Positions 35,901 through 47,300 of a stretch of DNA of 64,000 nt are shown here, piece by piece. Each line of letters begins with the position of its first letter. Positions within the stretch are counted from its first letter, which is position 1. Made by a program: the position numbers and the translations under genes. Source of the DNA: Todiramphus chloris collaris. Its lineage: Eukaryota; Chordata; Aves; Coraciiformes; Alcedinidae. Location of the stretch: assembly GCA_025345505.1 (NCBI GenBank), contig JANVCC010000018.1, forward strand, positions 56,253,656-56,317,655. Reading direction: 5' to 3'. The notes beneath the pieces are model-generated. The model ran no database searches, was not told the DNA's origin, and saw only the letters and a program-made list of their open reading frames with translations.

Positions 35901-38900
35901 ATGCCAAGGACAAAGTCATCGGTCCTTTTCCAGCTCCTTGACATTCAGCTCACTGAAGTTTCCAAGTTGGAGGTTTAGTTTCGCTTCCGCCTCCCTCCTT
36001 CTGTCCCTCCCCAAATCACAGCTCTGCTTTCCAGAGTCCCTCGCAGAGATCAGTACTGGCGAAGCCGGGCTGCGCTCAAGGCTGTGAGCCTTACCTACCT
36101 TGCATGCATGCAACCTGGGCGAAGCCAGCTGAGGCTGCAGGACGACTGACAGCAGTAAGGCAGACCAGACAATAACTAGGAGAAAAATTTGGCTTGCAAG
36201 ATGCGATCCGCTGGTGGCTGCAGCCTGTGCGGCCCTAGTCTTAGCTGATGCCAAGGGATGATCTCTTGCATTGGAATAACATTTGAGTGGTAAAACTCCA
36301 GGTATTGAAGGGAATGCTACCACACAAAATAGTTTTATTTATAGATTCATATATTAATCCCACCTTTTGAGTTGTACTTTATAATTTTCTGGCACCTATA
36401 GTAGCTCTGTGAGCCGCTGTCAGTAACAGAAAATATTTTTACTAATAGAGGAGCTAAACTCTTTTCTTTTTCACAGTATTTAGCTTCATGTTGCTGCAAA
36501 CTAGGCCTCTCACTAACTTAAAATACTGGGGACTGTGCGGTTGGTTTTTTCAGTGTAGAATGAGAATAGAATATTCAACAGCCAAGTGACATGTCAAAAA
36601 TTAACAAGCGATTAAGGAAGAGGGATACTTCTGGGTGTGAGTCCACAGGGACACCTACTGGTAAATGCAAAAACCAAAAAATAAACAAACAAACAAAAAA
36701 CAAAAAAACTTGCAGCAAGATCTTCATGGATAACTGTGCAGACCTGTCCTGCCAGCTCTCCATTTCTGTGTGTTGTTAAAAAGAAAGTCCAGAAAGTTAC
36801 GTATTTCTCTCATTTCATAAATATGTCATCTCTCTCTACTATTTTCAAGGCCATCACTATACTACTTCCAGAGCTATGCTGTGCTATAGCCTTAACAAAG
36901 CAAAATCGTGCTGCTGCTGCTGCTGCTACTTGTATCGCTACAGAGGAGGCAACATTAGTTCCTAGACAAAGTCTGGGAGGCAGATGCTCACGAAAGAATT
37001 AAGCTGAGAATGTCCCTAATGATAGGGGAAATTGAAACCACAAGGCAGAGCTCAGTGGAAAGTATACCAAATTAAAGTTTCTAGTACTTGTAAGCCTTTA
37101 TTTATGCGAGTCTCTTATCTCAAAGGGATCTGCCAAATTAGAAAAAGCGGAAATACTGCAAATGACAGTGGATCATCTGAAGATGCTGCAGGCGACGGGA
37201 GGTAAAGGTAAGGAGATGAGAGTTTCTTTTCTAATATTTGGGGAAATCTCAGAAAAATAAGTGCTTTGAGGAGCTGTGATAGGCGTTTCCAGATTAAAGG
37301 AGTGGAAATCAATGCTAATGGCAGGATTGAACTCGTGGGAAAGAACTACTGGGACAAAAGAAGCACTTGACCCTGGGCTTGTGTTTGCTTTCATAACACT
37401 GTGGGAGTAAAGGCTTCATTCACAGGCAGCCCAGTCAGAGATTTGTTTGGGGTTTCCAAAGAGCACTGAAATCTGCACAGGGAGACAAAACAAATACACA
37501 AACACCAAACATAAACAGGAGGTTTGTGGCAACAATTGTGTAGCACAAACCCAATGCTAAACCTAATTATCCAGCAGCTATACCGAAGGAAGTGGATGGA
37601 GAGGAACTTTTATTATTGTTTATATATTTTCTTTGTTCTGGAAAGACTTTTAAACGCCAAGTTAGACCATCTCACTCACCACAACTAAACCCAGCCTTGC
37701 TCTGCACAGCTCCAGGTATCTGATAAAGCAGACAGGCGGACAGCTAGCAGTGTGTCAGAGGTCTGGGTAGCTCCCTGGGAGTGGGAGCTGGCGTGACGCA
37801 GGGGCTGCACTGGCTGACCCACTAGATCAGCCGACTGCTGGGAGTCGAGCGTACCTCGCTTGTGCAAGCTGACAGACCCGAGGCTGCAGGCCAAATGATT
37901 TCAGCCACCCACGAGCTATTCTGTGTAGTCATGATTTTGGAACTTATTTGCAGTGAAAAACTTGCTAGCCTCCTGTAATCACAGTCCCACATCCCATACT
38001 ATACACCATGGTCATGGTTCAAATTGATGCAATGGAAACCAGATGATTTTGTCATTGCACCATTCTGCCATATAGGTAAAGTCTAGAAAAGAGTCAGCTG
38101 CTGCTCTCTCTCTTCCTTTCTTTGGTCAGATTCAGAAAGTTTTTAGCCCACAACCGAATTACTGCTCATCTTTGTACCTTACGGTGATTATAGAACTCAG
38201 CTTATAAGTGCATGCTTAACACAGGGTTATAGGAGAGTGTGTTGAAGGCTGATATTCTGTTATTTGTGAAATTTAAAACTAAGGTGACCTACGTATTTTC
38301 TAGTGTTAAGAGGTCTATTTTCTAGGTGCTAGGAGTCCATTTAAGCTTAAAATTTATGGGTAGCTTATTCTATAAGAGGTGAAAGGTTCTGTAAGAGGTG
38401 CCCTTCATATATAATGGACGTGCCTCTTGATTCCTCAGAAAATGTGCCCAATTTAAAAAAATAAGTTAATCTTTATATAATCAGATGTAATCTGAAAACA
38501 TCCTTTAAAAAACAGTTGTTAGCTGGTAAAGCAATGCCCTTGAAAGTTACAAAATGACAGAACTGATCATGCTTACGTGATTGGAACTAAGATCTCTGCG
38601 TGCACGTGGTGATGCCGTCTTTAACTGTATGGTTATGGGCTGGCTTTCCACAAGCTCTGTCTCACTTAGTGCACGAGGCAAGCAACACCTAGCTGCCGAG
38701 GGAGGTGGTGGCTGTTTCACTTCATCCTCCACACATGACATGCAGCTTGGCTCTCCCAACCTGACCGCCACTCCATGCTGCACATCATTCCTCTGAAAAG
38801 CTGCAGCAGCTCCCACCCCTCTGATGTCTGCACTGATGGTGGGAGGTCCAAGAGGTGAACCTGACCAGAAGCCTAATTTAGTAGGATCCCTCCTTCCTCT

Positions 38901-41900
38901 GCCTCCTCGCCCCCCCAGAAAAAGTATGCGGGGGTTATTTTATTAGCTGAGTTAGGTGAGGTGGCCCAGCAGGGGACAAAGTGGCTCGGATGGGAGCTGC
39001 TGGGTGGAGATAAGTGTCAGCAGGGCCCTGGCCTCTGGCTGTGGCTGGACAACTTGGGTTTTGTTAGCAGTATCAGATCCTGCGGTCCTTTCCTTGGTCT
39101 GCCACCGCTGCCATGCCTGTCCCTGCCCTGGCTGACACCGGTGTGCTTGTGGCTGCCAGAGGGAGGTGTGGGCAAGGACAAAGCGTTGGGGTCGCGGGGA
39201 GAGGTGGTGCAGGCTTAAACCCACAACCACCTTCTGTAGTGGGTGGCACATTAATATAATACCCAATTACTTCACAAATATTACAACTTTATCTTCTTTT
39301 CCTCACCCAGAGACAAGTGTCATCTCACTGCATGGATTTAGAAACTTTCAGAAAAAGAGGTTTGCAAGTCAGTACCAGGCAAAGTTTAAGCCTGTGTTTC
39401 CCGCTTGCTTAATGTTTTACTTTGCAACCTAAGTAACGACTTTAAATATAATTTCTTAGGTCATTTTTAAAGAGGATGTTTGTTTTATTTGCAAGTTTTA
39501 TTTTTGTTTTATGTTTGTTTTATTTGCAATTTCCCACTTTGCAACTTCCATTGTAATGGAAGTAACTTTGTAATTTCCCACTTCTGAGTCAGAAACTTGG
39601 CCAAAAAAAAAGAGTTCCATCATTTTTCCTATGGACAAAAGCTGTTACCGCAGCAGGGAGAAATGGGTCCTGATATCTTTACACTCCCCTGCATTGAGGG
39701 CTGGGGAGAGCTCATTCTTTTCCTCCTCACACAGAAATGGAGAACACCCACAATGGGGAATGCCTAGGGCTAGGCAAGCCAGGGTGGAGTTGGCCACTGC
39801 TCAGAGTGCTGAAACTGAGGTGGGCAGGGCAGAAGAAAACTCGTTGTGGCTCCTGTCCCTTCTGTGCTTTTCTGAGCTGCCCAGGCAGGCAGGCTGACGC
39901 CTCTGAAGCCCTGTGCAGACTCTGTGTTTCTGCCACTCTGATGCAGGTGCGGGCAATGGTCTCCTGTTCCCGTTGAGTTGTTATTTTGGCCTGGGGCCAG
40001 GGCTTTTTGCTGACTGTGTAATCAAGCACAGGGGAGGAGTAATTTGTCAACAGTAAGTCACTTGCTGGGACCTTGGTGTGGTTTTATTGCAGCTTCACTG
40101 CAAATTTAGCTTGGGTGACTGACACCTGGGTCAGCAACATGGATTACTATAGCTCAGATGACTTAGACAGTGTCTTCTATGCAGAGCAGGTAGGTTACCA
40201 GGATAGTTGAAGTAAATCTGAGATTTCCCATTCATTACAAAACGCTGGCATGCATGTCTGTGGGTGGTGGTGGAGGATGTTCTTGGGTTTTGGAAAGAAA
40301 CAAGAAACAACATTTTTAAGTCTCTCTGAAGGGGAAAGACAGCAGAGAGGAAACCTGGAAAAGATAACCATCAAAATCAAAACATAATTGAGCCCAAAGA
40401 GTCCCAGCTCTCATCTCCCCTCTGTTTTCATGTCTCGGCCACCAAAGGAGACTGAGATGGAGCCAGGATCACCAGGGCTTTGGGACAGCTCGTCACAGAG
40501 CCAGCAGCTCAGACTCAGGGGAAGCTGGTGACAACCACATCCCTCACGTCTCCCCCAGTCTGGAGGGAGGGAGGCCTGGAAGCCCTGGCTTGAGCTGCGT
40601 GCTCTCAGGACTCTAAGGCTGGCTGACTCATGGCCAGAGCTGTGAGGCAGCTTTGGCTGCGCGTCAGCCCCTATGAAGCTGCCGGAGGTCCTGGAGCCTC
40701 CAGTGCGGAGGCGGTCTCCATGCCAGGCTGGCTGGCACCCCAGCAGGTACCTTGCCAGCTCGCCACTGCTGGCCTGCCTGCAGTTTTTTTCTCAGGAGTT
40801 TGCTTGGTCACAGTGGACCTGGCAGGGAAAAAGGAGTCAGTGCTTGCTGAGACGAGCCTTTGACCCCTTACTGATCTGCTGGATGAGCTGGCATTTCTCT
40901 TGGGTTTTGTACAGCCTCAGATGAGCAAGGTGGCTTGCATCAAAATTGCTGTCATAGTTTGTCAGGAAGGGGTATACAGCATGCAGGGGATTTGGGGTGA
41001 TGTCTATAAATGTGTCCAAGTCAATTCTATAATGCAGATGTTTAACAATGGCAAGGCTCTTTTCTTGCTTGAAATCTGATAAAAGTGAAAACAACTATCT
41101 AAGGTGCTAGCATTTTTCAGAAAGATGGATTATTTCATGCCAGAGAGTGCAAGACCTAATGCAAGTATTGCTGCCACATTCCTCCATAAGGACACTTGAT
41201 CTTTATATACTAACGTACATGAATCAATCATACCTAAGAATTTTTACTAAAGCAAGACAAAAACCCACCATACCAGCTTGGGGATGGAGAGGACAGAATT
41301 CCCCTAAGGAGACTACTTTTAAACTAAAATAGGAAAATTTCCAAAACTGGAATAGGTTTTTGTAGCTGATGAGCTGTGACTTAAGCACTGGATTTGATGC
41401 TAGTCCCTTTTAGAAAGGGAGTATCTTTTCATGTGCATTTAATAAGACAATTTTTTTTTCCAAATGCTTTTTTATCCCAAGCCTGAGGAGCTCCAGTTGC
41501 TGTTTGTTGAAATACCTCATGGGCCATATGACTGTCAGTATTCCATCTCCAAATTAGCAATGGCATTACATAAAACGTTTTCTCAGTAAAGCTTTTTATT
41601 GTGTGTGTGCAGAGTCATGACAAGATGTTTTTAGTTTGTAGTTAAGTAACACCGTATGTCATATTGTCTTAATGACTCTGTGAAGTAGATGGGATCCCAG
41701 CAGCAGTTACAACTATCTCACAATGTCGAGAAATAGTTTGAGGGAGTTACAATGAATGCCAGTGTAGGGAAGAAAAGGCAGGGTAGTACATGCAAGTTCT
41801 CTAATCTCCAGCCTGTTTCTTCGTGTGGATAAATGCCTCATTCACACACATGCGCAGGATCAATCCTGCACTGCAGCAGCTTGCTGAGGAATTTCAGGAG

Positions 41901-42852
41901 AGGCATCATATATCTTTTTAAGTATCAAGAGTACTTACGGACTTAATTCTTTTCATTGGTATATTGTCTGCAAAAAAAAATTGCAGCCTATTGCATTACA
42001 GGGATGGTCACACAAACCATTTACGGGTCAGAGAACGAACTTTTCATGTTGCAAATCTTAACCCGTAAATGGGAGATCCAGTGGCTGGGTGGGCACCGGG
42101 TTAGCTGTGTCACCTAATGTCGTCTGGGAAACTGGCTCGACATTCAACACATCCTTTGCCCTTTCCTTTCAGGTTATTTTGATGCTCATTCCCTGGCCAT
42201 GGATTTCATGAGCATTGGCTTCCGGGAGTGCTTGACAGAAGTCGCGAGGTACCTGACTTCGGTGGAAGGTCTCGACACATCCGACCCCCTGCGTGTTAGA
42301 CTCGTGTCTCACCTGAGCACCTGTGCGTCTCAGAGGGAAGCTGCCGCCATGACCTCCTCCATGGCCCACCACCACCACCCCTTGCACCCTCACCACTGGG
42401 CAGCAGCCTTCCACCACCTCCCAGCCGCTTTGTTGCAGCCGAACGGACTCCACGCCTCTGATGCCACCCCGTGCAGACTCTCCTCGGATGTGCCCCCCCA
42501 CGGCTCCGCCCTGCTCACCGCCACCTTCGCCCACGCCGACGCTGCCCTCAGAGTCCCCTCCGCTGGCAGCGTCGCTCCCTGCGTCCCTCCCCTCTCTACC
42601 TCCCTCTTGTCCCTCTCGGCTACCGTTCACGCTGCAGCGGCGGCGGCTACAGCCGCTGCCCAGAGCTTCCCCCTCTCCTTCACCAGCGCCTTCCCCATGC
42701 TTCCCCCCAGCGCGGCCGCTGCCGCCGTGGCTGCGGCGACGGCCATCACCCCTCCGTTGGCTGTATCAGCCACCGCTGGCCCTCAGCAGGCTGGCAGTGG
42801 GGGCAGCACTAAACCCTACCGACCCTGGGGGACTGAAGTTGGAGCTTTTTAA
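32889..42852 (+). CDS. HEY2: HEY2, hairy/enhancer-of-split related with YRPW motif 2 (whole CDS, 5 exons)
   Basis: A nuclear bHLH-Orange transcriptional repressor acting downstream of Notch in heart, vessel, inner-ear and neural development. The CDS is join(32889..32971, 34109..34187, 34297..34380, 37126..37207, 42173..42852), giving 335 aa, close to the human 337 aa. It begins [20 protein letters not shown]. The bHLH covers about residues 48-104, with Gly54 in the basic region (ARKKRRG), where HES proteins have Pro. This Gly is a HEY hallmark. The Orange domain covers about 119-157 ([19 protein letters not shown]). A His-rich stretch (about 175-195) and Ala-rich tracts follow, and the end is YRPW (325-328) plus TEVGAF. 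The HEY2-specific start separates it from HEY1/HEYL. The start codon has A at -3. All introns are GT-AG (1137, 109, 2745 and 4965 bp) and the frame is unbroken. Introns split codon 28 (phase 2) and codon 110 (phase 1); the other two are phase 0. Confidence 0.98.
33289..33295 (+). promoter_or_regulatory. RBPJ-type motif GTGGGAA in intron 1
   Basis: A heptamer match to the RBPJ core, in 'gccagtgggaaatgag', about 570 bp downstream of the promoter site. A single short motif can occur by chance. Confidence 0.35.
33782..33787. promoter_or_regulatory. Canonical E-box CACGTG in intron 1
   Basis: HES/HEY-type bHLH repressors bind CACGTG-class E-boxes. The site could serve autoregulation but is only 6 bp long, so chance is possible. 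Confidence 0.3.
34109..34187 (+). CDS. HEY2: HEY2 coding exon 2 (start of bHLH basic region)
   Basis: Acceptor is ttgttccacag (AG at 34107-34108). Encodes [20 protein letters not shown] and then RKKRRG. Donor is gtatgt at 34188. The following intron is only 109 bp. Confidence 0.97.
34297..34380 (+). CDS. HEY2: HEY2 coding exon 3 (basic region and helix 1)
   Basis: Acceptor is tttgggaatag. Encodes 28 residues including [20 protein letters not shown], with the DNA-contacting Glu57 and Arg residues. Donor is gtaaga at 34381, followed by a T-rich run. Confidence 0.97.
34381..37125 (+). other. HEY2: HEY2 intron 3
   Basis: A GT-AG intron of 2745 bp. It contains a 14-bp perfect palindrome (36100-36113), an A/C-rich tract (about 36668-36711) and (TGC)6 (about 36908-36927). 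No exon is seen. Confidence 0.9.
36100..36113. repeat. Perfect 14-bp palindrome TTGCATGCATGCAA
   Basis: Self-complementary over all 14 bases, within a locally GC-rich part of intron 3. Confidence 0.95.
37126..37207 (+). CDS. HEY2: HEY2 coding exon 4 (loop and helix 2)
   Basis: Acceptor is tatctcaaag. Encodes [20 protein letters not shown] and then LQATGGK. Donor is gtaagg at 37208. The exon ends with one base of codon 110. Confidence 0.97.
39476..39583. repeat. Nested direct and inverted repeats with paired TTTCCCACTT motifs
   Basis: Two exact 19-bp copies of atgtttgttttatttgcaa lie at 39476-39494 and 39511-39529. They are followed by two exact copies of AATTTCCCACTT (39528-39539 and 39572-39583) flanking a perfect 9-bp inverted repeat, ACTTCCATT/AATGGAAGT (39544-39552 and 39555-39563). 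On the - strand each 12-mer reads AAGTGGGAAATT, containing the RBPJ heptamer GTGGGAA. Confidence 0.9.
42017..42072. repeat. Perfect 12-bp inverted repeat upstream of HEY2 exon 5
   Basis: CCATTTACGGGT (42017-42028) and ACCCGTAAATGG (42061-42072) are perfect reverse complements separated by 32 nt. The second arm ends 100 bp before the exon 5 acceptor. Confidence 0.95.
42173..42852 (+). CDS. HEY2: HEY2 coding exon 5 (Orange domain to YRPW and stop)
   Basis: Acceptor is ctttcctttcag. Encodes [20 protein letters not shown] and the rest of the Orange domain, [20 protein letters not shown], Ser/Ala/Pro-rich repression sequence with two Ala tracts, and [13 protein letters not shown], followed by TAA (42850-42852). 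The exon is far more GC- and CpG-rich than the flanking intron and the distal 3'UTR, which leaves long open frames in the other phases. Confidence 0.98.
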
Positions 42853-44185
42853 GTCCCCCTCCTCCCTTCCTGGTCCGGCTCCCTCCTCTCCCTCAGCACA
42901 CGCGTGCGTGCACTCACAGCCCCACGTGCCCGCGCCTCCCCCACACCCACACCCGAGCCTCTGGAACAAAGTGTGTCCTTCCCGCTCAACCTGGCTGAGC
43001 GGCCGCCTTCACCCAAAGGGCCTCAGACGTGCCAGCAAGCCTGCCAAGGAATGGCACGCCTGTCCTCCTCATGTCAGGCGTCAGAGAGGACACAGGGTGG
43101 TATCTTCTTCTTCTTCTTCTTCTCAGTTTGTTTTGTTGGAGGCATCTCGAGGGAGCTGCAATGGCTTTCAGAAACAGTGTAACCCTATCGGCATGTAGAG
43201 GGTTCCTGGGAAATACGTAGAAATACGTAGACATTAGAACTAATAATTCTCCAGCTATGCACCCTTGTTTGGCAGAGAGGTGAGGGATAGCACCTACTGG
43301 GCCTCCCCAGGCTAGAAAAAGAGTTTGAGTTTCATAAGTGCCTGACGTTGAAAAAATAATAAATAAAAATGTATATATATGTGTGTGTGCTCTGCTAAAA
43401 CAAATAACATTGCACAGGTATGGAAATAGTACGGGAGAGAAGTGGAATTCTGCATTCAGCTTCAGAACTGGGATAACTTTCCAGGGAAGAGCGTGCTTTG
43501 GAAAGGAAAAGACTTTTTTAGCCAAAAGATTGCCAAGGAAGAATGTTCAATTTGACAGGCCTAGTTCTCACTTCCTTAGTTCCCTTTCTTTGTACAGACT
43601 TGCCAAATTGTGACATCTAGCATAGCATTGGTAAAAGCAATTTTTTTATCGGTGCTGGGATTAATGAACGTTTCAGCACTGCCTGTGAGCCTTGAGGCAC
43701 CCTTTTTTTATGGCTTAAATATGGTGCTAGCTCGTTATCTGCACAAACAGTCAAGCACCCAAAAGTAACCACCTATTTAAAGTGTGCATACTTGGATACA
43801 GTTGATTCATGCCAATACAAGAGACTCAGTGTTGTAAGAGTTCAAATTAACTTATTTAGCTGTATTTGGACATTTATTTTTAGCCAATTCTGTACAAGAT
43901 CCCTCTTCTTTTCACTATCAGCTGCTGGGAGAACAATCACTCTGGGTATGAATGAAGTTACGGTAGGGACAATTCTGAAATTGGCTGTTAACATGCCAAC
44001 ATTGTAACGTGGGTTTGATTCCAAACCAAAATGAATGTATTAAAGGGGATGGGAGTAAATTATTTTGTTAATACCCAGAAAACTAGTGCTGCATAAAATG
44101 GTTTGCTTTCATTTTTTATTACAGTGACTTAAAATAACCTAAATATTTTAATACATCCAGTCAAGAACTAGAGATTTTATGTAAA

Positions 44186-44197
44186 AATAAAAATAAA
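44186..44197 (+). promoter_or_regulatory. HEY2: Tandem AATAAA poly(A) signals
   Basis: Two adjacent AATAAA hexamers (44186-44191, 44192-44197) within the AT-rich 3'UTR are a possible proximal polyadenylation signal. Confidence 0.45.
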
Positions 44198-44383
44198 ACA
44201 CAGCATGTATTATTATGCACTTGATTTCTCTGCTGTGTGGAGAAAGCAATAAGCATTGAGAATGTTAAACATTATGCAAAGTATACTTTAAAATATTTGT
44301 TTTAAAAATACTGTACCTAGTCAGTCTATTATGCATTACTTTGTTAACCTTTTTTTCTATGCAAAAGTCTTTACATATCACTA

Positions 44384-44389
44384 ATTAAA
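44384..44389 (+). promoter_or_regulatory. HEY2: ATTAAA poly(A) signal, probable distal HEY2 3' end
   Basis: ATTAAA is followed within 50 nt by T/GT-rich sequence (ttttatggatgatttgttgc... ttgtttgttcttg), the expected downstream element. Cleavage would fall near 44402-44415. Confidence 0.55.
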
Positions 44390-47300
44390 CGAAGTCCTTT
44401 TTGACTGCGTTTTATGGATGATTTGTTGCAGTTCTTGTTTGTTCTTGAAGAATATTTGTGGACTCAAAGTTAGTTTCTGCCACTGGTAATGAGCCTGTCA
44501 GCAGCCACAGCCCTGTCCTCTTCTGCTCTCCTTGCTCAGCCAGGAATCCCGTGCTGTACAGTGTGCTCCTAAATAGTCAGGAAAAGGCAGTAATTAAAGC
44601 AGAATTGGTTTTCAGGCTTGTAAACTGGTTCTGCATTGACGGTACATTTAATGGTACAAACCCATCTGTCCATCCTGGAGAGACCCAAAAATTGTTGGGA
44701 TTTCTAGGTTCGGCTTTCCTTCAGATCCTCACTAAGGGCCTGTGTTTACAAGGGGAAAATTTTAACCCACTGACATCATTAAATATCTGGTCCGTGAGAA
44801 GGTGTTTTTTCCCTCCAGTTCTGGTCTTCTAATTTACCATTTCTTGCCGGGGCAAGGGTTTGTCATGGTTTCATCTTAGGTCTCCAAAGGCTGTCTGTAG
44901 AAGGTGTGCAAAGCTCTGTCTGTAAGGATAAGCACAAAGTCTTTGTGTCGAAAAGATACTAAAAGATTATTATGCCCAAATAACAGCTGATGAGACAGAC
45001 ACAAAAATGGGGTAACCACCCTATAGCCAGGCAGCAACTTCATCCACCAGCAAAATGCAGCCTTAGCAGAGTGGCTCACTCCCTGGCATCCCCTTCTCAC
45101 AAAAGTTAAACATGTAACCCATCCCTGCTTGCACTGCTGGTCTCCAGCAGCCAGGAGAGGAGGGATTGTGATTTGCCTGAACAGTATGCTGTCCCACGGA
45201 GAAAATAGACAAAAGATGGGGAGGAAGGCTCTGTACCCCTGTGCTGTAAATCATGCTTGATCTTCTTTGAAGTGTTGTTGTTTGTGAAGGAATTAGACAT
45301 TTTTTGATTCAGGACACAAATGCTGCACTGCCGTACTGGCAAGTTTAGCAGCATCTGCTTCAGGTGCTGTTCACTTTCCATACCAGCAGTTTCAAGAATA
45401 AAGATTACATTAGTGAACTGGCAAGTAGATAAAAAGTGGGCTTTATTTACATGAAAAAGAGCAGGTTGCAACCCTACTTGACTTTAAGCTGTTAACTATT
45501 AACTTGCCCTCTAAGAGCCTTGTAGGACGTCTCCCATGCATCATATAATGTTAAAAATGGGCAGCCACTGGCTTGGTTCCACCTAATGTCTTCAATCTAA
45601 TTTATGTACCCCAAAGCGTTACCATTTGTTGCCCCGATTGTGACATTTTCCCCTGTTCTAAAAAAAGGGAATTAGAAAAAATATTTCTAAGGGACTGATT
45701 AGCTGAAAGCGTAGTTGTTTCAGCATCCTGAAACAACGCATCACAGATGGATTTGTGCAGCCTGTGTGCTTGGGCTTATCCCATTGTCACTTTCACAAAA
45801 CAGGCCAAATTCAGGTATGCTGAGTTGCTGATGTTTTCTCTTTTCTTGTTTTGCTTTGTTCTCTTTTGGCTTTTTGTTTGTTTGTTTGTTTTTCAGTTTG
45901 TTGTTTGGGTTTTTTTCAGTCTAAATCACCTGAATGGACCAGCACATGAGTCAGGAGCTCAGCCTTCATGTCTGTAGGGTCCTGAGCCCCTCTTGGGAAT
46001 GTTACCTCTGTGAGAACAGATGAAGATTTCCCAAGTGAGAATTAATGTAGAAGCAGCATATTTCGCTTGTGCTGTTGGAAAGATGTCACAGGGTAATGGC
46101 TTCTGATGGCTTTGGTTGTAATTTGGTTGTAAAAACCAGGTCAGAGCTGAAGGAGAGTATGCAACAGCATGAGAGAAAACTATTTCCTTGGCATAGCCAA
46201 GGTCCAAAAGGTAGGACTCATGGCTGTGTACAAGTAACCTTACTTCAGTCCTTTTCTATCCTTATTCTTCATTCAAAGATGAATGGACCTCGAGGAAGAA
46301 GAAAGTTTGCAATTCATATAATTTAGAAGTATATCATAGCACATAGCAGGAGAGGGCAAATCAGGCTGCTTGCTTAACAGTAAGCAGTTGGCTTTGACTA
46401 ACTTTTCAATGGGTAGGTTTGCAACCTTAAATTCCAGTTTTCAGGAGGATCAAAGGAGGTTATGCAATTCCCTAGAATGTTTTTCTTAAGAGGAAAAAAA
46501 AACCAAACCAATTCTGTCACTCAGCATTAGCAGGCTTGAAACCTTATCCCTCAATAGTGCAAATAAAAAGCACTTAGGCTGCTGTAGCTGTGGGACTAAC
46601 TCTGTCATACAGAACCAAGAGACCATTATTACCCTAGAGAAGAGACGGGCAATTGGGAGGTGGTACTGCCTGTCCTCCCTTTGCTCTGATTGCAAGTGAA
46701 GGAAATCCAGCATTAGGTATTGCCCCAGAAGAAAAACCGGCTACCGTGGCTGAGGGCTGAATGCATATATTCACAGCAGAATAATTGTATCCTGGCTGTG
46801 ACTACATCTGCCTGAGAAGCTGCCAGGAGGTGCTAGTTCATGCTGCTGGCTCCTTAGTGTGAGCCTCCAAAATGTTTGTTTGCAGCTATTCTGAAAGACG
46901 ATACTTCAGTCAGGATGTCTTGAGTTAAATAAAGGGTATTTACAGAAGCCTGGGACATGGATATTGGCAAATTCATAGGGCTATTGTAAACGAGAAGTTT
47001 CTTCTTCATAATAGAAAAAGGTCACAAGCATCTCTTCATCAGAAGATACTACATCGGAAAATACTGCTGAAGTGTGAACTGGACTGTTACCAGCTCCATA
47101 GTCACCAGACTCTTTAGTTATCTGTTTCTATAGGCACACATAGCCTGAGATCACACAAATGAAGACTTAAATGATTTAATAGTCACAGATAGTTCTGTCC
47201 AAATTTGAGAAAAGATTAAGAAATTGGTATAGTTCTGTTTGCAAGCTTCATGTGCCCAGCCTCATTTGTGTGAGGCTATTGCCTGATTCTGAGTGTAATT

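Larger units (their letters stand above)
37208..42172 (+). other. HEY2: HEY2 intron 4
   Basis: A GT-AG intron of 4965 bp, the longest of the gene. It holds a repeat/motif cluster at 39476-39583, a splice-site-flanked 97-bp open stretch (40093-40189) of unknown meaning, and a 12-bp inverted repeat close to the 3' splice site (42017-42072). No CR1 insertion is seen. Confidence 0.9.
42853..44412 (+). other. HEY2: HEY2 3'UTR
   Basis: From the stop codon to an inferred cleavage site after the ATTAAA signal, about 1.56 kb, in keeping with a long vertebrate HEY2 3'UTR. The first 200 bp are GC-rich and the remainder AT-rich. It contains a (CTT)n stretch (43104-43123), an exact tandem gaaatacgta (about 43209-43228) and AU-rich words such as ttatttag and catttattt (about 43852-43880). 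The end is inferred. Confidence 0.7.

Noticed and set aside
41655-41760. Possible MIR fragment (cttaatgactctgtgaagta)
   Set aside because: Similarity is limited to about 20 bp and does not continue into the MIR core.
42169-42630. 153-codon frame on the - strand over HEY2 exon 5
   Set aside because: It is a shadow of the GC-rich coding exon, Gly/Glu-rich by composition, with no family signature.
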